A DNA stretch of 64,000 nucleotides from Arthrobacter sp. Leaf337. Its GTDB lineage: Bacteria; Actinomycetota; Actinomycetes; Actinomycetales; Micrococcaceae. The translations under genes were made by a program, and so were the position numbers. The stretch lies in NCBI RefSeq assembly GCF_001423745.1, contig NZ_LMPC01000026.1:125250-189249 (forward strand), read 5' to 3'. Below, in pieces: positions 1 to 8,301 of this stretch (position 1 is its first letter; every line of letters starts with the position of its first letter). The notes beneath the pieces were generated by a model that saw nothing but the letters and a program-made list of their open reading frames with translations, made no database searches and was not told where the DNA came from.

Positions 1-713
1 CAGCCGGCCGCGGCCAGGCCCTGCAGGTCACCGTCGGTGGCGGTGTAGCTCATCACGCCGCCGGCCGTGGCCTGCTGGTTGCCTGCCGCGTCCGCACTCA
101 GGACGCTGACGGAATCCACCGAGCGCTCGGACACGACCCCTGCCAGCAACGCAGGAGGAGCGGTGGCAGCGGTAGGGCTGCCGGGATCCTTGGCGATCTC
201 AGCCAGCGGATTCCCGTTGAGTTCGGCGAGCCTGCTTCCGGGCAGCACTCCTGCGTTGGTGCTCAGCACTGCCCCGTTGACCAAGGTCTTGGCGGTGGCC
301 GATTCCGGGCTGAACTGCGGGTCGGTCCCCACTGGCGTGCCCTCCAACAAGCGGGCGGGTCCGGGGCAGATCCCCACGTTGCTTCCCGCGGGTACTGCCG
401 CCAAGGGTGCTTCGAGCGTACGGCTGCCGGAGCTTTGCGGGCCCATCGACGCCGCCGCCACCAGGCTTCCGGCGGCGGCCACGATCACCACTGCCCACGT
501 CAGCCCGGCCACCGTTCCGCGCACGGCCGTCCCGCGGGCCTTGAATCCCTTCAGGCGGCCGGCCGCGGGCGCGGATCCTCCCGCATGGTCAGCCGTGTGG
601 TCCGCGGTACCTGCCGGCGCGTCTGAACCTTCTGGTCCCGCTGTTGGTCCGGCGGCGGAGGCGACGTCTTCCTTATGTGCCGGCGGCACGCCGTCGTTCC
701 CGTCCTTATGCAT
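1..713 (-). CDS. DUF5719-type membrane-anchored protein (partial, 3' end outside window)
   Basis: This reading frame starts at ATG 713 and is open to the window edge (about 237 codons seen). The ATG overlaps the stop of the upstream glycosyltransferase by 8 bases, so the two are probably translationally coupled. The first ~55 residues are polar and Pro/Ala-rich, followed by one hydrophobic segment (about residues 58-82) and then an Ala/Gly/Ser/Val-rich exported part with little predicted secondary structure. In Arthrobacter-type genomes the gene after whiB and this large glycosyltransferase is normally a DUF5719 protein of unknown function, and topology and place fit. Function is not known; a role at the cell envelope is inferred from topology and neighbours only. 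Confidence 0.6.
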   Translation of the reverse strand, partial: MHKDGNDGVPPAHKEDVASAAGPTAGPEGSDAPAGTADHTADHAGGSAPAAGRLKGFKARGTAVRGTVAGLTWAVVIVAAAGSLVAAASMGPQSSGSRTLEAPLAAVPAGSNVGICPGPARLLEGTPVGTDPQFSPESATAKTLVNGAVLSTNAGVLPGSRLAELNGNPLAEIAKDPGSPTAATAPPALLAGVVSERSVDSVSVLSADAAGNQQATAGGVMSYTATDGDLQGLAAAG

Positions 714-3700
714 GCTGATGTTCCTTACGCAGGGAGCCTTCATCGCGGGAGAGGCCGGTGTTCGGCCGGCGGGCGGGCATGGGGATGGCGAGCAGCACAG
801 TCAGTCCAATGACGGTGGCCTGGACAACGGCGGTCCACACCGCCCACGGGTTTTCGTAGCGGATGGTGAGCTGGCCCGCCTGGGCGGGGAGGGTGAACGC
901 CTGGGACCAGCCGGACGTTGTGGACGTCAGGCGCCTGCCGTCCAGCCATGCGGACCATCCCGGATCCGCACGTTCGGCGAGAACCACGAGCCGGCCTTCC
1001 GGCCCTTCCGGAACAGCGGCATCAACCGATTCCAGTCCCGAGGGCAGGAGCCCTATCGCGGCTCCGGCACCGTCCACGATGCGCACCCGGTGGGCGACAT
1101 CCGCGGCGTCGATGACGGGCTGGTTCAGCGGGCTGATCCGCCAGAGCCAGCCGACATTTGTTTGCCCCACCGCCACCAGTCCGGGCACGGCATCCATCCG
1201 GCTCGCGGTCAGCTGCGCGGCGGTGTCCGAGGACCGGAGGACAACGAAGCCTGCCCCCAGCCGTTCCAGCTCAGGGCGCGGGTCAACGCCCTGGCCGGCG
1301 ACCACTGTGGCCACGACGCTGCGCAGGGCTGCGGTGACGGCGTCGTCATCCCTCACGGTCTCCTTGCCCGGGTCGCCCATAATGTTGCGGGCGGCCGCAA
1401 TGGTGGACAATCCGTCCAGGGTGGTCCCGGCCCCCCTCACGATCGAGGCGCTGAAGCTGCCGTCCTCAGCCGTGTCAATAACCAGCGTCCGTGTCTGCTC
1501 CGGCCCCTGGCCGCGATCGATGGCCGTTGCCGGCAGCGTGCGGGCGGTGGTGGAAGCAATCTGCCGCGGGGTTCCCCACGGGGCCGTTGCCGAGGCCTCA
1601 GGGGCAGGTCCGGCTGGTGCAGCCAAGGAGGCGGACTGCAACAGGTTCTGGGCCGCCCAGGCGCTCAGTCCGGCCACGGGTCCGGCCACCAGCAACACCA
1701 TGGCAAGGACGGACATGGACTTGAGCGCGATCCGGCGTGCAGCCGGCGCGGCGGCCGTCCTCTCTGCGAAGCAAAGCAGACCGTCGGCCCCGATCAGGGC
1801 GGCCCCCAGCAGCAGGAATCCGGACGCAGACACGGCAGGTCCCGTAAAGGGCGTGACCAGGGTGTCGGCGCTCGCGCCGGTGGCGACGTGGCCGGCAAGC
1901 CAACCGCCCGCGAGGATGATCAGCGCAGCCACCCACAGGGCACGGGCAACGCGGGTGCGTTTGCCGGGGACAAACAATGCTGCCGTCGCGAGGGCCAGTA
2001 CCGGGAAACCGACCAGGAGGGCAAGGAGCAGCGCCCACGGGACGGCAGATCCGTCGAAAACCGGAAGGCCGGCCAAACCGCCGTCGGCATCAAAATGCAG
2101 CGGCTGTCCCAGCACCTGCTGCCATAACGGCGCGCCATCAAAACCGAGCGGCACGCCGGGGTCGGCCAGCAGCGCACGCGGGCGGTCGAGGACGGAGAAC
2201 CCGAAGGGAACGAAAAGCGCTGCACTCGGCAGCAACGCCCACCAAACGGTGCGCCCGCGCCTGCCCAGCAGGATCCCTGCCAGGACAACCACGGCGGCGG
2301 ACGGAACCAGCAACGACGGCGCCGCCGCTGCCACCACAGCCAGCGCCAGGCCGGCCGCAGCTGCGGCGGTCCACGATGGCATCCCGTTGACGCCCGGCTT
2401 GGCGGGAGGCTTTTCCAGGAACCGGCGGTCCCCCGGCTCGGGGACCGCAAAGCGCCCCTGGCCCCGGGCAGTGCCGGTGGCACGCAGCAGGCCCACCACG
2501 AGCAGCGGAATCATGATGTGCGCTACCAGCGCACCCAGACGTCCCTGGTTCAAAGCAACCTGCAGGGCGGGCGCCCCGCCCCACACGAGTGCAGCCACGA
2601 GGCGGAACCGCCGCCGCGTGGTCAGGCCGCCGGCTGCAAACCAGGCAGCGAGGCCGGAGAGGGGCATGGCCAGGAGCAGCAGCCAGGCCAGGGCGCTGTT
2701 GGCATCGCCGCCGCCGGCGATGCCAAGAACCCACAGGAGAAGGGCGAAGGGGTCGCCGTGGCCGGGAAGTCCGGCGCCCAGCCCGATCCACCAGCTGGTG
2801 GCGTGGTGCCAGATGTCCGAAACCTTCGACGAGACCGGAATAAGGCCACCACCGGAAACGGCTTCCGCACGGAACAACCCCGAAAGCCCAATCAGCGAGG
2901 CAGCAGCTGTCAGGATCACGGCCAGCAGGGCGCCGTTGCCCACCCAGCCGCGGTCCGACGTGGTCAGCGCGGCGAAATCATCCGTGGAGTCACCGCTGGG
3001 CTGTTCGGCCAGCGGATCGATCCGCGCCGAGTCCGCGTCCTGGTCGTCGGAGCCCAAAGCTTCAATGAGAGAACGCCGGTGTGCCCAGACTTCGCGCCGC
3101 GGGGTCTGGAGTCCCTTGATGACCGAGCGGCGGATCCGTCGCGTCCGTGCTGCCTCGCGACGCCCGCGGATCACCGCCGCAGGACGGCCAAGCGCCACAA
3201 ACGTCGCCATGAGCTGGGAAAATCCGTGGCCGGGATCCTTGACCGCAATGCTCAGGACAAGCTTGAAGAAACTCCCCAGCAGTGCCCCCGCCGCGTGCAG
3301 CGGCACCTTCCACCACACGGTGTGCTTGAGGCGCAGGTGAACCTGCGCCTTGCGGGCCGCGCTGGCGCTCCCCAATGCGTGCGGCCGGTGCGACACGTGG
3401 AACATCCGTGCGGTGGGCACCACCACCACACGGTGTCCGGCCAGGCGGTTGCGCCAGCAGAAGTCCACATCGTCCCCGGTGCCGGGCAGGGCTGCGTCAA
3501 AACCACCCAGTTCCTCCCAGACGTCCCGTCGAACCAGCATGCCGGCGGAGTTGACCGCGAAAGTGTCGCTGCGGCCGTCGTACTGACCCTGGTCGAGTTC
3601 ATCCGCTTCAATGAGGGTCAGCCGCTCAGCCCAGCGGCTGGTGGAAAGTCCGACGTCGATCAGCCGGCGCCTGGCGTGCCAGTCCAGCTGCTTGCAGCCG

Positions 3701-4095
3701 GCCACCGTCACCGACGGTGCCCGCTCCACGGCATGGAGCAGCTCGGCAAGCGCTTCCGGCGCGGGCGCGGCATCATCGTGCAGCAGCCAGATCCATTCGG
3801 CGTCGGCCGTCGTCCGGTCACGGTCCCCGGGATCGTCGTTCCGGGGGGCCAACGCGGCCAGGCCGGCCTTGACGGCATCCCCCATCCCGGCCCGCCCCTG
3901 CTGGAAGGTGGTGACGTTGGCCTCGCCGAACGCCTGGTCCAGCAGAGCCAGGGAATTATCCCGTGAGCCGGTATCGACGCCGATGAAGGCATCAACGGGT
4001 CGGGTCTGCTCCGACAAAGCCGCCAGGGTCCTGGGGAGATAGTCACCGCCGTTGTGGGCGACCACAACGGCGGTGACATGTACTACTTGAAGAAT
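706..4095 (-). CDS. Large family-2 glycosyltransferase with polytopic membrane domain
   Basis: About 1,129 residues. The N-terminal ~280 residues are a GT-A fold GT2 domain: first strand VTAVVVAHNGGDYLPRTL, an acidic motif in LLHDDAAPAPEAL and the later GTGDDVDFCWRN segment. About ten hydrophobic segments follow, then an exported domain, a last membrane helix and a short basic tail. It probably transfers a sugar to a lipid-linked or cell-wall acceptor; donor and acceptor are unknown. It lies directly downstream of whiB. The start is unclear: no ATG, GTG or TTG lies between the whiB stop and the first strand. ATT at 4095 sits in TAATT, overlapping the whiB stop, and is used here. TTG 4149, GTG 4191 and ATG 4218 would overlap whiB, and GTG 4065 would cut the first strand. 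Confidence 0.85.
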   Translation of the reverse strand: MLQVVHVTAVVVAHNGGDYLPRTLAALSEQTRPVDAFIGVDTGSRDNSLALLDQAFGEANVTTFQQGRAGMGDAVKAGLAALAPRNDDPGDRDRTTADAEWIWLLHDDAAPAPEALAELLHAVERAPSVTVAGCKQLDWHARRRLIDVGLSTSRWAERLTLIEADELDQGQYDGRSDTFAVNSAGMLVRRDVWEELGGFDAALPGTGDDVDFCWRNRLAGHRVVVVPTARMFHVSHRPHALGSASAARKAQVHLRLKHTVWWKVPLHAAGALLGSFFKLVLSIAVKDPGHGFSQLMATFVALGRPAAVIRGRREAARTRRIRRSVIKGLQTPRREVWAHRRSLIEALGSDDQDADSARIDPLAEQPSGDSTDDFAALTTSDRGWVGNGALLAVILTAAASLIGLSGLFRAEAVSGGGLIPVSSKVSDIWHHATSWWIGLGAGLPGHGDPFALLLWVLGIAGGGDANSALAWLLLLAMPLSGLAAWFAAGGLTTRRRFRLVAALVWGGAPALQVALNQGRLGALVAHIMIPLLVVGLLRATGTARGQGRFAVPEPGDRRFLEKPPAKPGVNGMPSWTAAAAAGLALAVVAAAAPSLLVPSAAVVVLAGILLGRRGRTVWWALLPSAALFVPFGFSVLDRPRALLADPGVPLGFDGAPLWQQVLGQPLHFDADGGLAGLPVFDGSAVPWALLLALLVGFPVLALATAALFVPGKRTRVARALWVAALIILAGGWLAGHVATGASADTLVTPFTGPAVSASGFLLLGAALIGADGLLCFAERTAAAPAARRIALKSMSVLAMVLLVAGPVAGLSAWAAQNLLQSASLAAPAGPAPEASATAPWGTPRQIASTTARTLPATAIDRGQGPEQTRTLVIDTAEDGSFSASIVRGAGTTLDGLSTIAAARNIMGDPGKETVRDDDAVTAALRSVVATVVAGQGVDPRPELERLGAGFVVLRSSDTAAQLTASRMDAVPGLVAVGQTNVGWLWRISPLNQPVIDAADVAHRVRIVDGAGAAIGLLPSGLESVDAAVPEGPEGRLVVLAERADPGWSAWLDGRRLTSTTSGWSQAFTLPAQAGQLTIRYENPWAVWTAVVQATVIGLTVLLAIPMPARRPNTGLSRDEGSLRKEHQHA

Positions 4096-4640
4096 TAGAC
4101 CGCTCGCTTCCTCAGCCGACGGCGCTCGCGCTCGGAGAGGCCTCCCCAAATGCCAAAGCGTTCGTCGTTCGACAGTGCGTATTCCAGGCACTGCGAGCGT
4201 ACGTTGCAGGCGCCGCATACTTTCTTGGCGTCGCGGGTGGACCCTCCCTTTTCGGGAAAGAATGCCTCCGGATCAGTCTGGGCGCACAATGCGTCCGTCT
4301 GCCAGCCGAGCTCGCCTTCGTCGTCGAAGTTCTGCTCGAAGGGTAGCCCGATCCAGACAGGTTGTGCGGTGGTTTCCGAGTGGAGTGTCTGCAGTTCCAT
4401 CGGCGGATCGTGCAGATCGTTGTCCTGGTCGGGGTTGCCCGCCAGGAGTGCTTCATGCGCTGCCAGGAAGGCCGTGGCCTGGTCCTGCAGCAGATCGTTG
4501 GTGCTTTGGTTGTAACGCTCTGCGGCATCCGGATCGGCCGGATCTACATACCAATCACTTGGCACACCGCGCGAACGGTACTTTGCCGACGCCTGACCCG
4601 CGACGACTGCATCTTCATGGATACGCTCAACTTGCCCCAT
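4095..4640 (-). CDS. whiB2: WhiB-family Fe-S transcription factor (WhiB2/WhmD-like)
   Basis: 181 residues. The C-terminal ~80 residues carry the WhiB signature: Cys in DALCAQTD, then CGACNVRSQC with three more Cys (the four ligands of a [4Fe-4S] cluster), the GIWGG turn and a basic tail RERRRLRKR that contacts DNA. WhiB2/WhmD proteins control septation and cell-wall genes together with the primary sigma factor. The N-terminal ~100 residues are an acidic extension longer than in short WhiB proteins. ATG 4640 is chosen because AGGAGGG lies 8 bases upstream; an in-frame codon at 4715 has no such site. A promoter and palindrome lie upstream. The link with envelope glycosyltransferase genes matches its expected role. 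Confidence 0.9.
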   Translation of the reverse strand: MGQVERIHEDAVVAGQASAKYRSRGVPSDWYVDPADPDAAERYNQSTNDLLQDQATAFLAAHEALLAGNPDQDNDLHDPPMELQTLHSETTAQPVWIGLPFEQNFDDEGELGWQTDALCAQTDPEAFFPEKGGSTRDAKKVCGACNVRSQCLEYALSNDERFGIWGGLSERERRRLRKRAV

Positions 4641-4731
4641 TATGGCGTCCCTCCTGATGTTGCTGCCCCTGACTGAATACCTGGACACTCGGTTGTGTGG
4701 CCCGTATCTGCGCAATGGCGTTCGATAACTA

Positions 4732-4761
4732 ATTACACGTGTGTAAGTCGTTGGGAGTCAA
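4732..4761 (-). promoter_or_regulatory. Putative whiB promoter with overlapping palindrome
   Basis: On the minus strand TTGACT (4756-4761) and TGTAAT (4732-4737) are separated by 18 bases, a good primary-sigma promoter about 95 bases before the whiB start. The inverted repeat TTACAC-GT-GTGTAA (4733-4746) covers the -10 box and could be an operator for autoregulation. The rest of the 403-base gap between the two divergent genes (4641-5043) shows nothing else that I recognise except a weak -10 box for the plus-strand gene at 5032. Confidence 0.5.
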
Positions 4762-5031
4762 GCGGCTGCCGGGATAATAATCAACTTCGTTCCCAATCCG
4801 CTGCCACGCCACGCCCATGAATTTTCGGACGACTCGCCGCCATCACGGGAATTTCGACAGCATACTGACTAGTTTTCTGGGAATTTGCCGGGAATCCCGG
4901 GAAATCCTCCGTCCACCGCGATTTAGGCAATCAAAGTGATCAAAAATGACGTGTCGCAAATCACACGGCCTTCGCGGTGGCCGCGTTCCCGTGGCCCCGC
5001 GCACCACCTCCCGCCCCGCCGGGCACCGTGG

Positions 5032-5037
5032 CAAGAT
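5032..5037 (+). promoter_or_regulatory. Candidate leaderless -10 box (TIGR03089 gene)
   Basis: CAAGAT lies exactly 6 bases before ATG 5044. It deviates from TANNNT at the first base but has the spacing seen at many other genes in this window. Confidence 0.3.
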
Positions 5038-5043
5038 GTTGGC

Positions 5044-5748
5044 ATGAGCATCCCCGCAATCGACTTGATGACTGCACTGCGGTCCGGCCACTCCACCTCT
5101 CCCCGACTGACCTGGTACGGACCGGACTCCGAGCGGGTGGAACTGTCCGGCCGGGTCCTGGACAACTGGGTAGCGAAAACCAGCAACCTGCTGCAGGACG
5201 AACTCGATGCCGAGCCCGGGATACGGCTCCGGCTGGATCTGCCGGCGCACTGGAAGTCGATGGTCCTGGCCCTTGCCGCCTGGCAGCTCGGGATGGAAGT
5301 TGTCCTCGACTCCGGTGACGCAGAGCTCCTCGCCACCCAGTCACCGGAAGCTGGTAGCGGCGGTGCCGCCTTCGACGCCGTCATTGCAGTGCCGCTTCCG
5401 GCACTGGCCATGCGCTGGCCGGGCGATCTGCCGCCCGGCGTCGTCGACTTCGCCGCCGAAGTGCGTTCGCACGGCGACGTCTTTATGGCCCATCAGGATC
5501 CGGAAGGGTCACAGCGGGCCATAGTGTCAGCTGCCGGCACAGCACATACGCACTCAGAACTGCTCGAAGGCTTCGCCGCCACGCACGATACCGGCGTGCG
5601 GCTGCTGGTCCGGGCAGGCGAGGGCCTCGAGGAGGCCCTTGTCCAGTCGCTGGGGGCCTGGCACAACGGCGGTTCAGTCGTCCTGGTCCACCCCGACGTT
5701 TCGGTCACCGAGAAGCTCCTCAACGACGAACGCGTGCAGGGAGACTAG
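5044..5748 (+). CDS. TIGR03089 family protein
   Basis: 234 residues. It resembles the actinobacterial TIGR03089 family, which looks like a shortened N-terminal part of acyl-CoA synthetase/AMP-ligase proteins but lacks the usual ATP-binding loop and C-terminal lid, so enzymatic activity is doubtful. Visible features are the segment WKSMVLALAAWQLGMEVV and an acidic surface, with no signal peptide or membrane segment. ATG 5044 is used because a candidate -10 box lies 6 bases upstream and the protein begins with a helix (SIPAIDLMTALRS) fitting an N-terminus. In related genomes it is usually found near whiB and LCP genes, as here. Its function is unknown. Confidence 0.75.
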   Translation: MSIPAIDLMTALRSGHSTSPRLTWYGPDSERVELSGRVLDNWVAKTSNLLQDELDAEPGIRLRLDLPAHWKSMVLALAAWQLGMEVVLDSGDAELLATQSPEAGSGGAAFDAVIAVPLPALAMRWPGDLPPGVVDFAAEVRSHGDVFMAHQDPEGSQRAIVSAAGTAHTHSELLEGFAATHDTGVRLLVRAGEGLEEALVQSLGAWHNGGSVVLVHPDVSVTEKLLNDERVQGD

Positions 5749-5755
5749 GCCCTAG

Positions 5756-6325
5756 CTAGCTGCGGGGCGGGGCGGGGAGGTCCGGATCCTGCACCTCGTC
5801 GGCGGGAACGCGGACGGCGTGCCTGTCCTGGTGGTGGTGCAGTTCGATGATCTCGTGGTCGTGCGAGAACGACGGTTCTTCGTCCAGTTCCTTGTTGAAG
5901 ACGAGGAACCGGTAGGCGAAGAAACGCACCACGGTGGCCACGAGGATGCCGGCCACGCCGGCCAAGAAGAGCATGTTCTTGTCCGTGATGCCGAGCGAAT
6001 ACTTGGCCAGGGCAGTGAAGCCGGTGGAGATGCCGATACCGATGCCGTTGATCAGGATGAACATAAAGAATTCGCGGATCACATTGTCCTGGCGGCGGTG
6101 GCGGAACGTCCAGAACCGGTTGGCGATCCAGGAAAAGACCGTGGCAACCGATGCGCCCACGAACCGTGCCTTGGCCTCGCTGTCAGTCATCGGGCCGTGC
6201 ATCAGGTAGTAGGTCAGGCCGTTGTCGATCACGAAGGCGACACCGCCGACGGCGCCGAACTTGGCCACCTCACGCCAAAAAAGCGAGGCGAGTCCGCGCA
6301 AACGTTCTGCAAGTGTGTAAATCAT
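5756..6325 (-). CDS. GtrA family membrane protein
   Basis: 189 residues with four predicted membrane helices (roughly residues 25-45, 60-78, 95-115 and 125-150) and a His/Asp-rich cytoplasmic tail containing HHHQDRHAV. The helices and the spacing KFGAVGG...ANRFWTFRH match the GtrA family, which helps move undecaprenyl-phosphate-linked sugars across the membrane. It stands beside other cell-wall sugar genes (glycosyltransferase, manA, LCP). Start ATG 6325 has GGAGGG 3 bases upstream, which is close. The open frame continues upstream, but that sequence is basic and not family-like. It converges on the TIGR03089 gene with only 7 bases between. Confidence 0.85.
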   Translation of the reverse strand: MIYTLAERLRGLASLFWREVAKFGAVGGVAFVIDNGLTYYLMHGPMTDSEAKARFVGASVATVFSWIANRFWTFRHRRQDNVIREFFMFILINGIGIGISTGFTALAKYSLGITDKNMLFLAGVAGILVATVVRFFAYRFLVFNKELDEEPSFSHDHEIIELHHHQDRHAVRVPADEVQDPDLPAPPRS

Positions 6326-6494
6326 GACCCTCCATGGCCGTCTGAGATTTCGGGCCACAGGGCCGAGTACCCATTTTAGCCCGTTAGCTGGAAACAGTCT
6401 GAACGGGCGACGCAACGCAGGCTCCCGCTGGTTCGAAATATCGCAAATTCCGGGCCGAAACGGTGGTGAAGCCCGGAACTCCCCTGCTCTTCTG

Positions 6495-6500
6495 TAGGCT
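6495..6500 (+). promoter_or_regulatory. Leaderless -10 box of purK
   Basis: TAGGCT lies 7 bases before GTG 6508, which puts the transcript start at or beside the start codon. No Shine-Dalgarno sequence precedes this GTG, and this decides the start. Confidence 0.6.
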
Positions 6501-6507
6501 GGTTCTT

Positions 6508-7704
6508 GTGACTTTTCCAGTAATAGGCGTAGTTGGCGGCGGCCAGCTTGCCCGCATGATGGCCCCCGCCGCAACGGCCCTGGGCTTTGAACTACGCGTC
6601 CTGGCCGAGGGCGAAGACGTGTCCGCCGTGTCCGCCGTGCCGACGTCGCCGGTTGGTGATTACAAGGACCTCGACGCCCTGCTGGAGTTTTCCCAGGGCC
6701 TCGACGTCATGACGTTTGATCACGAACACGTCCCGAACGACCATCTGCGTTCGCTGCAGGAGGCGGGCGTCAACGTGCAGCCCGGGCCCGACGCGCTGGT
6801 GCACGCACAGGACAAACTGGTGATGCGCGCCGCCATCGACCGGCTGGAGCTGCCGAACCCCGCGTGGGCCTCCGTTGCCGACGTCGATGCCCTGATTGCT
6901 TTTGGCGAGCAGACCGGCTGGCCGGTGGTGCTGAAGACGCCCCGCGGCGGTTATGACGGCAAAGGCGTCCGCATGGTCGGCTCGGCTGAGGAAGCCGCCG
7001 AAACCGCCGACTGGTTCGCGGCCATGTCTCCCCTGCTGGCCGAGGCCAAGGTGGAATTCAGCCGCGAACTGTCCGCACTCGTCGCGAGGACACCGAACGG
7101 TGAATCCCGCGCGTGGCCGGTGGTCCACACCATCCAGGTGGACGGCGTCTGCGACGAAGTGATCGCCCCCGCCCAGGACATCCCGCTCGAGGTGGCCGCG
7201 GCCGCGGAAGACGCGGCCATCCGCATCGCCAACGAACTGGGAGTCACCGGCGTCATGGCCGTGGAACTCTTCGAAACTCCCGGCGTCGGGTCCGGCTTCC
7301 TGATCAACGAACTCGCCATGCGTCCGCACAACACCGGCCACTGGACCCAGGACGGATCCGTCACGAGCCAGTTCGAACAGCACCTGCGCGCGGTACTGAA
7401 CCTCCCGCTCGGCGCCACCGACGCCCTGGGGCCGATTGTTGTGATGAAGAACTTCCTCGGCGGAGACAACCAGGAACTGTTCTCGGCATATCCGCTGGCC
7501 ATGGCGAGCGAGCCGGCCGCGAAAATCCACTGCTACGGCAAAGCCGTCCGGCCCGGAAGGAAGATCGGCCACGTCAACCTGGTGGGCGCAGCCGCTTCCG
7601 ACGTCGACTCCGTCCGGCAGCGCGCCACCACCGTCGCCAACATCATCAGGGACGGCCGTGCTCCGGCCCGAACAGCACCAGGGAACTCCGAGGAGACCGT
7701 ATGA
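6508..7704 (+). CDS. purK: N5-carboxyaminoimidazole ribonucleotide synthase
   Basis: 398 residues. PurK uses ATP and bicarbonate to convert AIR to N5-CAIR in purine synthesis. The sequence shows the N-terminal nucleotide-binding start GVVGGGQLARMM (residues 7-18), an ATP-grasp core with GWPVVLKTPRGGYDGKG (about 145-161), and the family segment NELAMRPHNTGHWTQDG near residue 270. GTG 6508 is chosen since a TAGGCT -10 box is 7 bases upstream and homologues begin at the GVVGGG strand. The stop overlaps the purE ATG (ATGA), so purK and purE are one coupled unit; their enzymes act in sequence. Confidence 0.95.
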   Translation: MTFPVIGVVGGGQLARMMAPAATALGFELRVLAEGEDVSAVSAVPTSPVGDYKDLDALLEFSQGLDVMTFDHEHVPNDHLRSLQEAGVNVQPGPDALVHAQDKLVMRAAIDRLELPNPAWASVADVDALIAFGEQTGWPVVLKTPRGGYDGKGVRMVGSAEEAAETADWFAAMSPLLAEAKVEFSRELSALVARTPNGESRAWPVVHTIQVDGVCDEVIAPAQDIPLEVAAAAEDAAIRIANELGVTGVMAVELFETPGVGSGFLINELAMRPHNTGHWTQDGSVTSQFEQHLRAVLNLPLGATDALGPIVVMKNFLGGDNQELFSAYPLAMASEPAAKIHCYGKAVRPGRKIGHVNLVGAAASDVDSVRQRATTVANIIRDGRAPARTAPGNSEETV

Positions 7705-8294
7705 GCACGCCTGCAGCAGCAATCCACCCGGCTGAAACCGACGCCGCGGCGCCGATCGTCGGCCTCGTGATGGGCTCCGACTCGGACTGGCCGGTCATGG
7801 AAGCCGCAGCCGAGGCCCTGGCCGAGTTCGGCATCCCGTTCGAAGCCGATGTGGTCTCGGCCCACAGGATGCCCACTGAAATGATCCGCTACGGCCAGAC
7901 AGCCCACGAGCGGGGACTGCGCGTCATCATCGCCGGAGCCGGCGGCGCGGCCCACCTGCCCGGCATGCTGGCATCCGTCACCCCGCTGCCGGTCATAGGC
8001 GTCCCCGTACCGCTGAAGACGCTGGACGGCATGGACTCGCTGTTGTCCATCGTCCAGATGCCCGCCGGAGTTCCGGTGGCCACGGTGTCGATCGGTGGCG
8101 CACGGAACGCCGGCCTGCTGGCCGTCCGGATCCTGGCCTCCGGCACAGACGACCTTGCCCTCCGCCTGCGCGATGACCTGATCGAGTTCGCGCAGGAACT
8201 CAACGACGTCGCCACCCGCAAGGGCGCGACGCTGCGGCACAAAGTGAGCGAAGTGTTCTCCGACGGCAACGTCGTTCTCCGGGGCAGCCGTTAG
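7701..8294 (+). CDS. purE: N5-carboxyaminoimidazole ribonucleotide mutase (class I PurE)
   Basis: 197 residues. PurE moves the carboxyl group of N5-CAIR to make CAIR, the step after PurK. Class I motifs are visible: GSDSDWPVM (about 26-34), SAHRMP (where many PurE have SAHRTP) and AGAGGAAHLPGM. The first ~20 residues are a variable leader. ATG 7701 overlaps the purK stop by 4 bases and has AGGAGA 6 bases upstream (7690-7695). The Thr-to-Met change in SAHRMP is next to, not in, the catalytic His and is probably a lineage variant. Confidence 0.95.
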   Translation: MSTPAAAIHPAETDAAAPIVGLVMGSDSDWPVMEAAAEALAEFGIPFEADVVSAHRMPTEMIRYGQTAHERGLRVIIAGAGGAAHLPGMLASVTPLPVIGVPVPLKTLDGMDSLLSIVQMPAGVPVATVSIGGARNAGLLAVRILASGTDDLALRLRDDLIEFAQELNDVATRKGATLRHKVSEVFSDGNVVLRGSR

Positions 8295-8301
8295 GAATCA
8301 G

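Noticed and set aside
67..3966. Very long plus-strand open frames (up to 825 codons) opposite the glycosyltransferase
   Set aside because: They are antisense frames of a GC-rich gene. Their products are Arg/Pro/Ala-rich with no domains, while the minus-strand frame has a clear GT2 fold and membrane helices.
7701..8294. PurE catalytic defect from SAHRMP
   Set aside because: The catalytic His and surrounding motifs are intact; the Thr-to-Met change is likely a lineage variant.
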